The notes beneath the pieces were generated by a model. The model worked only from the letters and a program-made list of their open reading frames with translations, had not been told where the DNA came from and searched no databases. Source: Streptomyces smaragdinus (GTDB lineage Bacteria > Actinomycetota > Actinomycetes > Streptomycetales > Streptomycetaceae). From it: a stretch of DNA of 64,000 nucleotides. This document shows positions 16,456 through 24,616 of this stretch, piece by piece. The DNA lies in contig NZ_WEGJ01000001.1 of NCBI RefSeq assembly GCF_009604385.1, positions 124,001 through 188,000 on the forward strand, given 5' to 3'. Both the position numbers and the translations under genes were made by a program. Position 1 is the first letter of the stretch. Every line of letters starts with the position of its first letter.

Positions 16456-17259
16456 TCAGTTCGCAAAGGCGCCGACGCCCTGGACAGCCAGCCAGGCCAG
16501 TACGTGATCGGCGACCGTGCGCCAGCCGCTGTCGACGACCAGGGAGTGACCGCGGTCGGCGAACTGCTTCAGCTCGCTCACGGCGGTGGAGTCGCCGTAC
16601 AGCCTGTACACGGCCCGGGTCACGGAGTCGGGTACGAGGCGGTCCTCCTGCCCGGAGACGACCAGCAGGGGCCCACGCCCGGTGTTGCCCGTGTCCGCGC
16701 GGGCCCGCGCATGGCGCGTGTCGGTCCCGCACCCGAGATCGACGAGCAGCCGGCGCGGTGCCGGTACGGCGTACCGCTCGTAGAGCCTGAAGGATTCCTC
16801 GACCCCCACGGTGTTGGCGATGCCATACCGGAACTGCTCGGCCGACAGGAACACGGGCTCGTCGTCGCCCGCGTCACCGTCGGCGAGGCACCACGAACGG
16901 GCCTGCGAGGCCGGCAGCGGAACGTCGTTGACCGGGGTCGGCGCGAGGGCCACCGCGGCCCGTCCCAGGCCCTCCCCGATGAGGCACTGGGCGACGAGTC
17001 CGCCCACACCGTGGCCGATCAGCACGGGCGGCGTGTCGAACTCCCGGACGAGGCGTTCGTAGTGGTCGATGACGGCTCCGAGTCCCAGCCCCCGCAGCGC
17101 CTCGGGCCGCTGTCGTGCGTCACGTACCGTCCCGGGCTCCCCCGGCCAGCCGGGCGTCCGCACGTCGAAGCCCTGCGCGGTGAACCGCTCGGCCCATGAC
17201 TCCCACGACACCGCATGAAGCCAGGCCCCATGGATGAAAACTACGGGAGTACGGATCAC
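16456..17259 (-). CDS. Alpha/beta hydrolase-fold protein with Ser-to-Gly nucleophile change
   Basis: 267 residues from GTG 17259 with GGAGG 7 bases upstream; a longer frame to 17325 lacks this signal. The fold is evident from VVFIHGAWLHAVSWESW (oxyanion region), VLIGHGVGGLVAQC (nucleophile elbow), LLVVSGQEDRLVPDSV (acid) and FADRGHSLVVDSGW (histidine). The elbow reads G-H-G-V-G, where active members have G-H-S-x-G, so the nucleophilic serine is replaced by glycine. The protein may be a non-hydrolytic homologue, for example a cofactor-free oxygenase, lyase or ligand binder. It converges with the LAL gene, leaving only 7 bases between the stops. Confidence 0.8.
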   Translation of the reverse strand: MIRTPVVFIHGAWLHAVSWESWAERFTAQGFDVRTPGWPGEPGTVRDARQRPEALRGLGLGAVIDHYERLVREFDTPPVLIGHGVGGLVAQCLIGEGLGRAAVALAPTPVNDVPLPASQARSWCLADGDAGDDEPVFLSAEQFRYGIANTVGVEESFRLYERYAVPAPRRLLVDLGCGTDTRHARARADTGNTGRGPLLVVSGQEDRLVPDSVTRAVYRLYGDSTAVSELKQFADRGHSLVVDSGWRTVADHVLAWLAVQGVGAFAN

Positions 17260-17490
17260 GACTGGGCCTCCAAGCACCTGGCGAATGCCTCGCACCGGGA
17301 TTCGGGGCGCGGACCCCTCCAGCATCGTGGCGAGCGCCGCCCGCCGGAACAGTCGAATGACTCAAGAATCGCGGCAGCCCCCTCCGCCGCGAATTGCGTC
17401 ACCCCTCGGCGTCAACCGACTGACATGCCTGCCCGCATCCGGGTCGAGGGTGGAGAAAAGTCACCGGCCCCGGACGGAAGGAACAGCCTC

Positions 17491-17994
17491 ATGAGCGGCG
17501 ACAACCAAGGCGCGCAGGCGCAGTGCACAGCGGCACGGGACGTGCCGGTTCCGTCGGTGGAGCCCGGCGGGGAAGCCCTCGTCGTCGCCCACCTGTACGA
17601 GGCCGATCGCGCCATACGTGACCGTGTCGACGCGGCCGTCGCCGCCGGGCTCCCGGCGGCCGACGCCATCCGGACCATCAGTACGTCCATCGTCCGGGGC
17701 ATCCGGTCCCCCGGGTTCCACGGAAGCGTCTTCCTCGACGCCATCGCCGAGTACTCCGACCCCGGCCATCCGGTGCACCGGGCCGTCCTCGCCCACCGCC
17801 GGTGGTTCCTCGACACGGCCACCGGACTGCTGGGCGGGATCCCGGAGCTTCCCGCCGAACCCGCCGCCCGCCACTTCGTGATGATGTGCGACGGCGCGAT
17901 GACGGCCGGCCGCCTCTTCGGCCCGGAGGCCGTGTGCGACGACTTCCTGCTCGGGGTGGAAGGGCTCCTCACCGGGGAGCTGGTGAGCTTCTGA
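17491..17994 (+). CDS. TetR-like ligand-binding domain without DNA-binding domain
   Basis: 167 residues from ATG 17491 with AAGGAA 8 bases upstream. From about residue 30 it aligns with the C-terminal domain of the TetR at 7373: both have VAxLxEADxAIR, AAVAAGxPAADA, GIRSPGFxG, AEYxDxxHPVH, HRxWFLDT, ARHFVMMxDGAM and GVEGL. The helix-turn-helix is missing and none is found in other frames upstream. It is either a decayed repressor or a free ligand-binding partner able to form non-binding heterodimers with the full-length TetR. The intact frame, start signal and conserved core argue against simple decay. It lies 0.75 kb from the second hydrolase copy, which carries the same operators. Confidence 0.75.
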   Translation: MSGDNQGAQAQCTAARDVPVPSVEPGGEALVVAHLYEADRAIRDRVDAAVAAGLPAADAIRTISTSIVRGIRSPGFHGSVFLDAIAEYSDPGHPVHRAVLAHRRWFLDTATGLLGGIPELPAEPAARHFVMMCDGAMTAGRLFGPEAVCDDFLLGVEGLLTGELVSF

Positions 17995-18139
17995 GCCGCC
18001 CTGCACGCACCCCTCTGTACTGCGGTGTCTTCAGTCGAGGTGTCGCCGTTCTTGACCGTCAAGTGACTGTTGTCGCGTCGAACGCCGCGTTCAAGAGTGA
18101 GAGGGCACCAGCCACACCCGACGGAACGGAACAATCCTC

Positions 18140-18625
18140 GTGATCGACAACAGCCGCACTCCCTGGCCCCAGCAGACGACCGAAGTCCTTCCGGTGCTGT
18201 CCATGCCTCTTCGGCGAATGCCTGACGTGTACGCCTGGCGGCCCGTGATGGCGCACTTCCGCTACGACCCGGTCACGCCCCTGATCGTGACCGTGGAGTT
18301 CGTTGTCGAAGACGGACCGTGTGTCGTCTGGCGGATAGGCCGGGATCTGCTGTACCAGGGTCTGTTCTCGCTGAGCGGCCTGGAGGACGTCCAGGTCTGG
18401 CCCACGGACCTCGAGCGCCGGGAGACGGCGTTCCTGCAGCTCACCTCGCGGAGCACGGCCGCTCTGTTCGAGCTTCGGATCCTGCCGCTGGAGAGGTGGC
18501 TGGAGCGTACGTACCAGGTCGTGCCGGCCGGTACGGAGACGGACGGGCTCGGCTGGGAGGCGTTCGTCGCCGAGGTCCTCGACGTGGCCCCAGACTGCCG
18601 GCGAGGAGAGCCAGGAAGAGCGTAG
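18140..18625 (+). CDS. SsgA-like sporulation/cell-division regulator (SALP)
   Basis: 161 residues from GTG 18140. The SsgA-family pattern is clear: FRYDPVTPLIVTVEFV, VWRIGRDLLYQGLFSLSG, VQVWP and the C-terminal LTSRSTAALFELRILPLERWLERTYQVVPAGTE. SALPs are confined to sporulating actinomycetes and recruit or position the division and cell-wall machinery during sporulation septation. The N-terminal extension (about 30 residues) is longer than in SsgA itself. It is a single-gene unit followed by a strong terminator. Confidence 0.88.
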   Translation: MIDNSRTPWPQQTTEVLPVLSMPLRRMPDVYAWRPVMAHFRYDPVTPLIVTVEFVVEDGPCVVWRIGRDLLYQGLFSLSGLEDVQVWPTDLERRETAFLQLTSRSTAALFELRILPLERWLERTYQVVPAGTETDGLGWEAFVAEVLDVAPDCRRGEPGRA

Positions 18626-18654
18626 GCGCCCGTGAGCAGCGCTCATACGCCCGT

Positions 18655-18696
18655 CCGCTCTTCACGGGACCTCGGTACAGGTCCCGTGAAGAGCGG
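18655..18696. terminator. Bidirectional hairpin between ssgA-like and hydrolase copy 2
   Basis: CCGCTCTTCACGGGACCT (18655-18672) pairs perfectly with AGGTCCCGTGAAGAGCGG (18679-18696) around the loop CGGTAC. It lies between two convergent genes and can serve both. Confidence 0.75.
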
Positions 18697-18741
18697 ACCG
18701 CCTGGGCGGGTGAGGCCGCCCAGGCGGTTGCGGGGGTGTGT

Positions 18742-19551
18742 TCAGCGGGTGGCGCGGGCGGCGTCCTCGATGATGTGGGTGACCGCGTCGGGGCGGCTGA
18801 CCATCACGGCGTGGGAGGCGTCGACTTCCCGGATGTGGGCGCCGGCTCGCTCGGCCATGGACCGCTGGACATCAGGGGCGATCGCGTGGTCCCGGCGGGT
18901 GATCAGGTCCCAGGACGGGATGCTGGTGTACGCCTCCTGAACGCTGGCGTCGGTGACGGCCCTGGTGTTCGCGGGCCGCTGGGTCACGGCCATGTCGGCT
19001 GCGGTCGTCGGGTCGACGTCGCCGGCGAACACGTCCCGGAAGTGGGCCGGGTCGATGGACACCTCCGCCCCGCCCGGAACAGGGGTGGTCACCAGGGGGA
19101 TCGACGGTGTGGTCTGCTCGGCCAGGTTGCCGACGGTCTCGCCCTTCGCGGGGATGAACCCGGCGACGTAGACCAGGGCCCTGACGTCGGGGTCCGTGGC
19201 AGCGGCATTCGTGATCACCGCGCCGCCGTAGGAGTGCCCGACCAGGATGACGGGGCCGTCGATGGCGGCCAGGTAGCTGGACACGTAGTCGGAGTCGCTG
19301 GTGAGGCCCTGCAGCGGGTTCGCGATGGCACGTACGGGATAACCGTCCTTGCGCAGCCGCTCGATCACCGGCGACCAACTCGACGAATCCGCCCACGCAC
19401 CGTGCACGAGCACGACCGTCGGCTTCACGGGATCAGGCGCGGAGGGATGCCCCTTGTCTGCAGCCAGTGCCACGGCCGGTGCGGTGGTCGCACCGAGCAG
19501 GACGAAGGCGCCGACAGCAAGGGAAACGCGGCGCGGAATGCGGATACGCAT
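18742..19551 (-). CDS. Secreted alpha/beta hydrolase, copy 2
   Basis: 269 residues, nearly identical to the gene at 2246-3097: signal peptide MRIRIPRRVSLAVGAFVLLG, VVLVHGAWADSSSW, nucleophile elbow VGHSYGG and final DASHAVMVSRP. The linker after the signal peptide is 14 residues shorter (AADKGHPSAPDPVK). Similarity at DNA level begins at the stop codon and continues through the promoter and operators, so the duplicated unit is about 0.9 kb in direct orientation 16.5 kb away. Minor differences (for example EVDASH versus EIDASH) show the copies have had time to diverge. Substrate unknown. Confidence 0.88.
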   Translation of the reverse strand: MRIRIPRRVSLAVGAFVLLGATTAPAVALAADKGHPSAPDPVKPTVVLVHGAWADSSSWSPVIERLRKDGYPVRAIANPLQGLTSDSDYVSSYLAAIDGPVILVGHSYGGAVITNAAATDPDVRALVYVAGFIPAKGETVGNLAEQTTPSIPLVTTPVPGGAEVSIDPAHFRDVFAGDVDPTTAADMAVTQRPANTRAVTDASVQEAYTSIPSWDLITRRDHAIAPDVQRSMAERAGAHIREVDASHAVMVSRPDAVTHIIEDAARATR

Positions 19552-19571
19552 GTCAAACCTTCCAAAGGGGG

Positions 19572-19634
19572 TAGAACGTTCGGTCTCATCATTAGAAACG
19601 CCCGACGGGTCGATTGTCAAGACCGAACGTTCTA
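19572..19634 (-). promoter_or_regulatory. Promoter framed by two inverted operators (hydrolase copy 2)
   Basis: Same architecture as at 3117-3178: TAGAACGTTCGGTCT (19572-19586) and AGACCGAACGTTCTA (19620-19634) surround TTGACA (19620-19615) and TCTAAT (19596-19591), here with an 18-base spacer. The spacer sequence differs from copy 1 while boxes and operators are identical, which points to selection on the regulatory elements. The divergent MarR gene starts at 19758. Confidence 0.8.
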
Positions 19635-19757
19635 TCTCTTCCTCTGTTAGCCTGGCGCACTGAGCCCGGCCGGCCTCCGCGAACGCGCCCCGTCGCACCC
19701 CGCGCCGGCCGCCGGCAAAAGACATCCGCATCAGAAGCAAGGATCTTGGAGACGAAT

Positions 19758-20237
19758 GTGGCCGGGAACGCCCTCTACGAGGAGCTGCTGGACCAGCTGG
19801 GCACCATCGGACCCGTACGCCGGGAGCTGGGCCGGATCGTTCCGGCCGGCTGCTCCGCGGGCTGCGCCACGGTGCTGAGCCTGCTCGGCCGCCACGGCAC
19901 CGTCAGCATCGGCAGGCTCACGGAACTGCTCGGAATCAACGTGTCGGTCACGAGCCGCTACGTCGCCCAGCTGGCCACCCTGGGCTGGGTCGACCGCAGC
20001 CTCGACCCGGCCGACCGGCGCTCGCGCATCGTCCGCCTGACCCCCAAGGGCCGCACCCGGTACGCCGAAATGTCCGACCGGCGCTCCCGGGAACTCGCCG
20101 CACGGCTGAGCGACTGGAGCGAGGCGGACGTCCGCCGGCTCGCCGGGCTGCTGTCCCGGCTCCGCGCCGACTTCGACGGTCCGCACACCGGGCCGCCCCG
20201 CGGCGCCCGCCGTACAACGTCCGACCGTACCAAGTAA
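19758..20237 (+). CDS. MarR family transcriptional regulator
   Basis: 159 residues from GTG 19758 (VAGNALYEELLDQLG) with GGAG 6 bases upstream; the frame is open further 5' but that part overlaps the hydrolase promoter. The winged helix is present: GTVSIGRLTELLGINVSVTSRYVAQLATLGWVDRS followed by the wing DPADRRSRIVRLTPKG. Fifteen bases separate it from the MFS exporter gene, so it is the likely self-regulated repressor of that exporter. Confidence 0.88.
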   Translation: MAGNALYEELLDQLGTIGPVRRELGRIVPAGCSAGCATVLSLLGRHGTVSIGRLTELLGINVSVTSRYVAQLATLGWVDRSLDPADRRSRIVRLTPKGRTRYAEMSDRRSRELAARLSDWSEADVRRLAGLLSRLRADFDGPHTGPPRGARRTTSDRTK

Positions 20238-20252
20238 AGGAACCGCACCCCC

Positions 20253-21833
20253 GTGACAACCACCCCCAGCACAGGTGCACAGGCACCCGCCCTCCCAGAG
20301 GAAGGAAGTGCCGACGGCACGATGACGCATGCGCAGATCATGCGCGCCCTGTCGGGACTGCTGCTCGGCCTGTTCTGCGCCATCCTCTCCTCGACCGTCG
20401 TCACCAACGCACTGCCCCGGATCATCGGCGACCTCGGCGGCGGCCAGAGCGCCTACACCTGGGTCGTCACCTCGTCGCTCCTCGCGGTGACCGCCTCGAC
20501 CCCCCTGTGGGGCAAGCTCGCCGACCTGTTCAGCAAGAAGATCCTCGTCCAGTCGGCGCTGGTGATTTTCGTCCTCGGCTCCGTGGTGGCCGGCTTCGCG
20601 CAGAACCCCGCCACGCTGATCACCGCCCGCGTCATCCAGGGTCTGGGCGGGGGCGGTCTGTCCGCCCTGGGACAGGTCGTGCTGGCCGCGATGATCTCTC
20701 CCCGTGAACGCGGCCGGTATTCCGGATATCTGGGCGCCGTCTTCGCGGTGGCCACCGTCGGCGGCCCGCTGCTCGGCGGTGTCATCACCGACATCAGCTG
20801 GCTCGGCTGGCGCTGGTGTCTGTTCGTCGGCGTGCCCTTCGCCGTCGTAGCGCTGATCGTGCTGCAGCGGACGCTGAACCTGCCGGTGGTCAAACGCCGG
20901 GTCAAGGTCGACTGGGCAGGCGCCTTCTTCGTCACCGCCGCGGTCTGCACCCTGCTGATCTGGGTCACCTTCGCCGACAACAAGTACGACTGGCTGTCCT
21001 GGCAGACGTACACCCTGGTCGGCGTCTCACTCCTGCTGACCCTGGCCTTCCTGCTCGTCGAGTCGAAGGCGAGCGAGCCGATCATCCCGCTGCGGCTGTT
21101 CCGCAACCCGACCGTCGCCCTCGCCTCCGTCGCCTCCCTGTTCGTCGGCATCGCCCTGTTCGCCGGCACCGTCTTCTTCAGCCAGTACTTCCAGGTGGCG
21201 CGCGGCGAGTCCCCCACCATGTCGGGCGTCATGACGATCCCGCTGATCGGCGGCCTGTTCGTCTCCTCGACCGTCTCCGGCCGGATCATCACCCGCACCG
21301 GCAAGTGGAAGGGCTGGCTGCTGACGGGCGGAATCCTGCTCACGGCGGGCCTGGCGCTCCTCGGCTCGCTCCGCTACGACACCCCGTACCTCCAGATAGC
21401 CGGCTACATGGCACTGATCGGGCTCGGCGTCGGCATGACCCTGCAGAACCTCGTGCTGTGCACGCAGAACCAGGTGTCCCCCACCGACCTCGGTGCCGCG
21501 TCCTCCGCCGTGACCTTCTTCCGCTCGCTCGGCGGCGCGGTGGGCGTGTCGGTCCTCGGCTCGGTCCTCACCACCCGGATCGGCCACCACGCCCTCGAGA
21601 CGATCACCCGCCTCGACCCGCAGGACCGGGCCGCCGCCGCACAGGCGTCCGGCGGCGGCCAACTGCCCGACCCCGCACTGCTGTCCGCCCCCGTCCGCAC
21701 CTGGCTGGAGAGCGCGTACGGCCACGGCATCGGCGACATCTTCCTGTACGTCGCCCCGGCCGCCCTGATCGCCTTCCTGGTCACCCTGTTCATCAAGGAG
21801 GTCCCGCTGCGCGGCCCCAGCCGTACGCCCTGA
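20253..21833 (+). CDS. EmrB/QacA-type (DHA2) MFS drug exporter
   Basis: 526 residues with about 14 transmembrane helices. Motif A-like GKLADLFSKKILVQ follows helix 2, motif C-like GPLLGGVITDISWLGWRW lies after helix 5 (VFAVATVGGPLLGG), and a long hydrophilic C-terminal loop (about residues 445-485) precedes the last helix. DHA2 exporters use the proton gradient to expel cationic or amphipathic drugs. The start is GTG 20253, with AAAGGAA about 10 bases upstream. It forms an operon with the MarR gene, so it is probably induced by its substrates. Confidence 0.92.
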   Translation: MTTTPSTGAQAPALPEEGSADGTMTHAQIMRALSGLLLGLFCAILSSTVVTNALPRIIGDLGGGQSAYTWVVTSSLLAVTASTPLWGKLADLFSKKILVQSALVIFVLGSVVAGFAQNPATLITARVIQGLGGGGLSALGQVVLAAMISPRERGRYSGYLGAVFAVATVGGPLLGGVITDISWLGWRWCLFVGVPFAVVALIVLQRTLNLPVVKRRVKVDWAGAFFVTAAVCTLLIWVTFADNKYDWLSWQTYTLVGVSLLLTLAFLLVESKASEPIIPLRLFRNPTVALASVASLFVGIALFAGTVFFSQYFQVARGESPTMSGVMTIPLIGGLFVSSTVSGRIITRTGKWKGWLLTGGILLTAGLALLGSLRYDTPYLQIAGYMALIGLGVGMTLQNLVLCTQNQVSPTDLGAASSAVTFFRSLGGAVGVSVLGSVLTTRIGHHALETITRLDPQDRAAAAQASGGGQLPDPALLSAPVRTWLESAYGHGIGDIFLYVAPAALIAFLVTLFIKEVPLRGPSRTP

Positions 21834-21854
21834 CACGGGCCGCGGCCTGTGTCA
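21831..21854. terminator. Hairpin between convergent genes
   Basis: TGACACGGGCC (21831-21841) pairs with GGCCTGTGTCA (21844-21854) with one mismatch. It spans the stop codons of the MFS gene and the convergent gene at 21852. Confidence 0.5.
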
Positions 21855-22391
21855 GGCCTCGCCCGCGCGGGACAGGGAGTCGCTGATCATACGGACGGCG
21901 AAGCCGGGTTTGTCGGTGACGCGGTCGATGTGCTCGGCGAGGAGGAACGCGGTCGCCTCCAGGGGGTTCATCTCCTCGTCGGTCCAGTCCCCGTACTGCC
22001 TGCGCCACAGGCTGGGGCTGAGGCCGGTGCCCGCGGCGATGACCAGGCCCGCCATGGTGGGGATGGCCTCGGGGCTGACGCTGCGGGGCATCATCCGCAT
22101 GGTGGCGACCAGGGTGGGCACGACGTACTCGATGACGTCCTTGTCGTGGTCCTCGTGCGCCGCCCGCAGCCACTGCATGAACATGTAGATCAGGGTGCAC
22201 GCGCCGTCCAGCAGATCCTCCAGGTCCTCCGGGCCGACGGATGCCACGTACTGCTCGATCAGCGCCCGCCGCGTCGGGTCGGCCTCGCCCGCGGCGCCGT
22301 CATGAATCTCCTTCAGCCGGGAATCGACGATCATGAGCGCGGCACCGACCGCGCCGGCCGGAGCGAACTGGGGATCACACGACGTTGACAT
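21852..22391 (-). CDS. Hypothetical soluble helical protein
   Basis: 179 residues from ATG 22391 with GGAGGAG 7 bases upstream. The sequence is acidic and predicted mostly helical (PTRRALIEQYVASVGPEDLEDLLDGACTLIYMFMQWLRAAHEDHDK), without signal peptide, membrane segments or recognisable catalytic motif. I do not recognise the family. The good start signal and codon use support a real gene. It stands alone, convergent with the MFS exporter and divergent from a lipoprotein gene. Confidence 0.65.
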   Translation of the reverse strand: MSTSCDPQFAPAGAVGAALMIVDSRLKEIHDGAAGEADPTRRALIEQYVASVGPEDLEDLLDGACTLIYMFMQWLRAAHEDHDKDVIEYVVPTLVATMRMMPRSVSPEAIPTMAGLVIAAGTGLSPSLWRRQYGDWTDEEMNPLEATAFLLAEHIDRVTDKPGFAVRMISDSLSRAGEA

Positions 22392-22639
22392 GGTTCTCCT
22401 CCTCCACGCGCCATGGGCAGCGCGTGGTGCGCGCTTACGGTAGACCGACGGCACAACCGGAATCAGGTGAACCCGACACGAAGCACACCAACGGGGATCT
22501 GCCTGATCCCATGCGGCACATCGGGGCCATCGATGCACGGTGTCGTAAAGGCGGGTGGAATGAACACGACGGCCGACCAACGGAGTTCGGGATCCGCCCT
22601 GTGCCCGGCAGGCGTTCGTCCGTACGGGATGATGGGCGG

Positions 22640-23257
22640 ATGAAGATCCATTGCGTAGTGCTGGTTGTCGGGGCGCTGGCCCTGGCCGGGTGCGGCACCA
22701 AGAGCGCTTCGAGCGGGAACGTCGACCGGTCGGAGTTGGAGGCCCGTGCCCGGGACGCGCAGGTGGCGATCGAGAACGTCTACGTCACCGAGGTCGCGGA
22801 CTTCGATCTGGCGGAGCAGTCCGTGGGCGTCCTCGGCGCGGACGGCTGGTCGGCGATCTACGTGCGGGAGGGGACGGGGGCGCAGATACGCCTCGGGGTG
22901 GACCGGAGATCCATCGACAAGTCGACCTGCCCGGACCTGCCGGTCGGCGTGGGAACCGGAGGCCGGCCGGGGGCCGTCGAGTGCGCCGAGGACGACGGCA
23001 GTTGGTATCGGGTGGACGCCGCGCAGCACGAGTACGCCACCGGCGTGGACGGCCGGGTCGTACGGGTCAACGCCGATCTCGGGGCCGTGGACCGTGACAC
23101 CCTGCGCGAGGCGGCCCGGGCCGCCCACCCCGCGAGCGATGCGGAGTTGGACGAGGTCCTGCCGCAGCGCCGGGACGGCGGCGGGCCCGTGGAGCGCGGT
23201 GACCTGCCTGCGGAGGGTGACGGGGCGCCGGACAACGGAGTGGGCGTCGGCGGCTGA
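22640..23257 (+). CDS. Small lipoprotein of unknown function
   Basis: 205 residues from ATG 22640. MKIHCVVLVVGALALAGCG is a lipoprotein signal peptide with lipobox LALAGC, so the mature protein is anchored outside the membrane at Cys18. The rest is acidic, with an internal CPDL...VECAED cysteine pair that could form a disulfide and a disordered Gly/Pro-rich tail. No family recognised. An upstream reading frame to 22385 is open but lacks a plausible start. About 250 bases upstream (22392-22639) hold no visible gene. Confidence 0.72.
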   Translation: MKIHCVVLVVGALALAGCGTKSASSGNVDRSELEARARDAQVAIENVYVTEVADFDLAEQSVGVLGADGWSAIYVREGTGAQIRLGVDRRSIDKSTCPDLPVGVGTGGRPGAVECAEDDGSWYRVDAAQHEYATGVDGRVVRVNADLGAVDRDTLREAARAAHPASDAELDEVLPQRRDGGGPVERGDLPAEGDGAPDNGVGVGG

Positions 23258-23263
23258 GTGCCG

Positions 23264-24526
23264 CTATGCGTCGTCTCCGGTGGTCAGGCAGGTGTCGCAG
23301 AGGGCGTTCTCGGTGGTGACCGGTCGGCCGCAGATGCCGTCCATGCCCGGGCATTCGTACTGCGGTGGCCGCCAGTGCACCGCCTGTGTCACCGTACGGG
23401 CGGCGGGTGAAGTGTCCTCGGGGACGAAGTCCTCGTCGGTGTCCGGGCGGGGTTCGCGAGGGGGCGGCGGGGTCATCTCCGCGGCGAGGCGTTCGCAGGC
23501 GCGGCAGGGGCCGGAGTGTGTCGGGGGGACGCGGCGGCGGGCGCAGGCGGGGCAGGGGGGCCAGTCCAGGCATTCGGGGCACTGGGTGTAGCCGTCGGCT
23601 ACGGGGCTGCCGCAGGCGCCGTCGCGGCCGGGGCACTCGGCGATGGGCGGGCGCCAGTCCACCGCGGCCTGCAGGGAGCGGGCGGCGGGTGCGCCGTCGG
23701 TGTCGTCGCCGGCCTCCTCGCGCCGGCGGCGGCGGTGCGGCAGGTCCCGTCCGGCGCGGCAGGCGGGGCAGGGGGTGTCCTGGGCGGCGGGGTGGGTGGC
23801 GTAGAGCCAGCCGTCCTCGCAGCGGTTGGTGCAGGCGGTGGCGGCCAGCAGCCACAGGGCGACGTCGTCGGGGCCGTAGGCGTCCTCGTCGTAGTCGTCC
23901 GCGGGCCGGTGGCGCAGCGGGCGGTCGGCCCAGCCTCCCCACCAGCGGCGTTCGATGCGCTGGATGAGCTGGAGCGGGGTACGGGTGGTCAGCTCGCGGC
24001 GGATGGCGGCGATCGTGGTGGGCGGGAGGTTTCCGCCGCAGGCGAGGACCACCTTCTGCGGGAGCGCGGCCAGGACCTGCCGTACAGGGTCGGTGGAGTC
24101 GAGCGCGGTGCGGCAGCGGGCGCAGCGGGTGCGGCCGGCGGGGATCGGGAAGTAGATCTTGTCGAAGCGCCGGAGCTGGTCCCTGCGGCTTTCCGCCGGG
24201 ACGCGGAGCACCTCGTCCGGGAGGCCCTCGAGGTCCCGGTCGGTCATCGGCTCGCCGCAGGTGCGGCAGTCGCCCCGGCAGGACCGGCACAGCCGTCCCT
24301 CGTGGTCGGTCGTGGCCCGGCAGTCGGGACACTCTCGCCGGCAGACCGCGCACAGGTGGTCGTCCGGGTGCGGCAGGGCCAGCCAGCGGTTCTCGCCCTG
24401 GCAGCGCACACACTTGCGGAAGTCGAGCGCTTCGTCACGGCTGGGCAGGACGGGGTGGTGGTCGCAGACGGGGCAGCACACCAGCGGGCGATCGTCACCC
24501 GGGCGTCTGATCAGCGAGGACAGCAC
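23264..24526 (-). CDS. Cysteine-rich zinc-ribbon-type protein
   Basis: 420 residues from GTG 24526 with AAGGAGG 7 bases upstream. At least a dozen CxxC-type knuckles are spread over the length: CCPVC, CVRC, CAVCRRECPDC, CRSCRGDCRTC, CARC, CPAC, CPECLDWPPCPAC, CRAC and a C-terminal CDTC. Two near-repeats near the end share a pattern: VDWRPPIAECPGRDGACGSPVADG and VHWRPPQYECPGMDGICGRPVTTE. The knuckles imply several structural zinc sites; the role is unknown, and RNA, DNA or protein binding is possible. The middle contains a helical segment without cysteines. No recognised family. Confidence 0.7.
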   Translation of the reverse strand: MLSSLIRRPGDDRPLVCCPVCDHHPVLPSRDEALDFRKCVRCQGENRWLALPHPDDHLCAVCRRECPDCRATTDHEGRLCRSCRGDCRTCGEPMTDRDLEGLPDEVLRVPAESRRDQLRRFDKIYFPIPAGRTRCARCRTALDSTDPVRQVLAALPQKVVLACGGNLPPTTIAAIRRELTTRTPLQLIQRIERRWWGGWADRPLRHRPADDYDEDAYGPDDVALWLLAATACTNRCEDGWLYATHPAAQDTPCPACRAGRDLPHRRRRREEAGDDTDGAPAARSLQAAVDWRPPIAECPGRDGACGSPVADGYTQCPECLDWPPCPACARRRVPPTHSGPCRACERLAAEMTPPPPREPRPDTDEDFVPEDTSPAARTVTQAVHWRPPQYECPGMDGICGRPVTTENALCDTCLTTGDDA

Positions 24527-24616
24527 CACTCGCCCTCCTTCCGGTCCGTGGGCGATCCGCACCATCGTAGTGAACCGGCCGCCGGCGGGCTCGACCCGCC
24601 GACGGCCGGACCGGTC

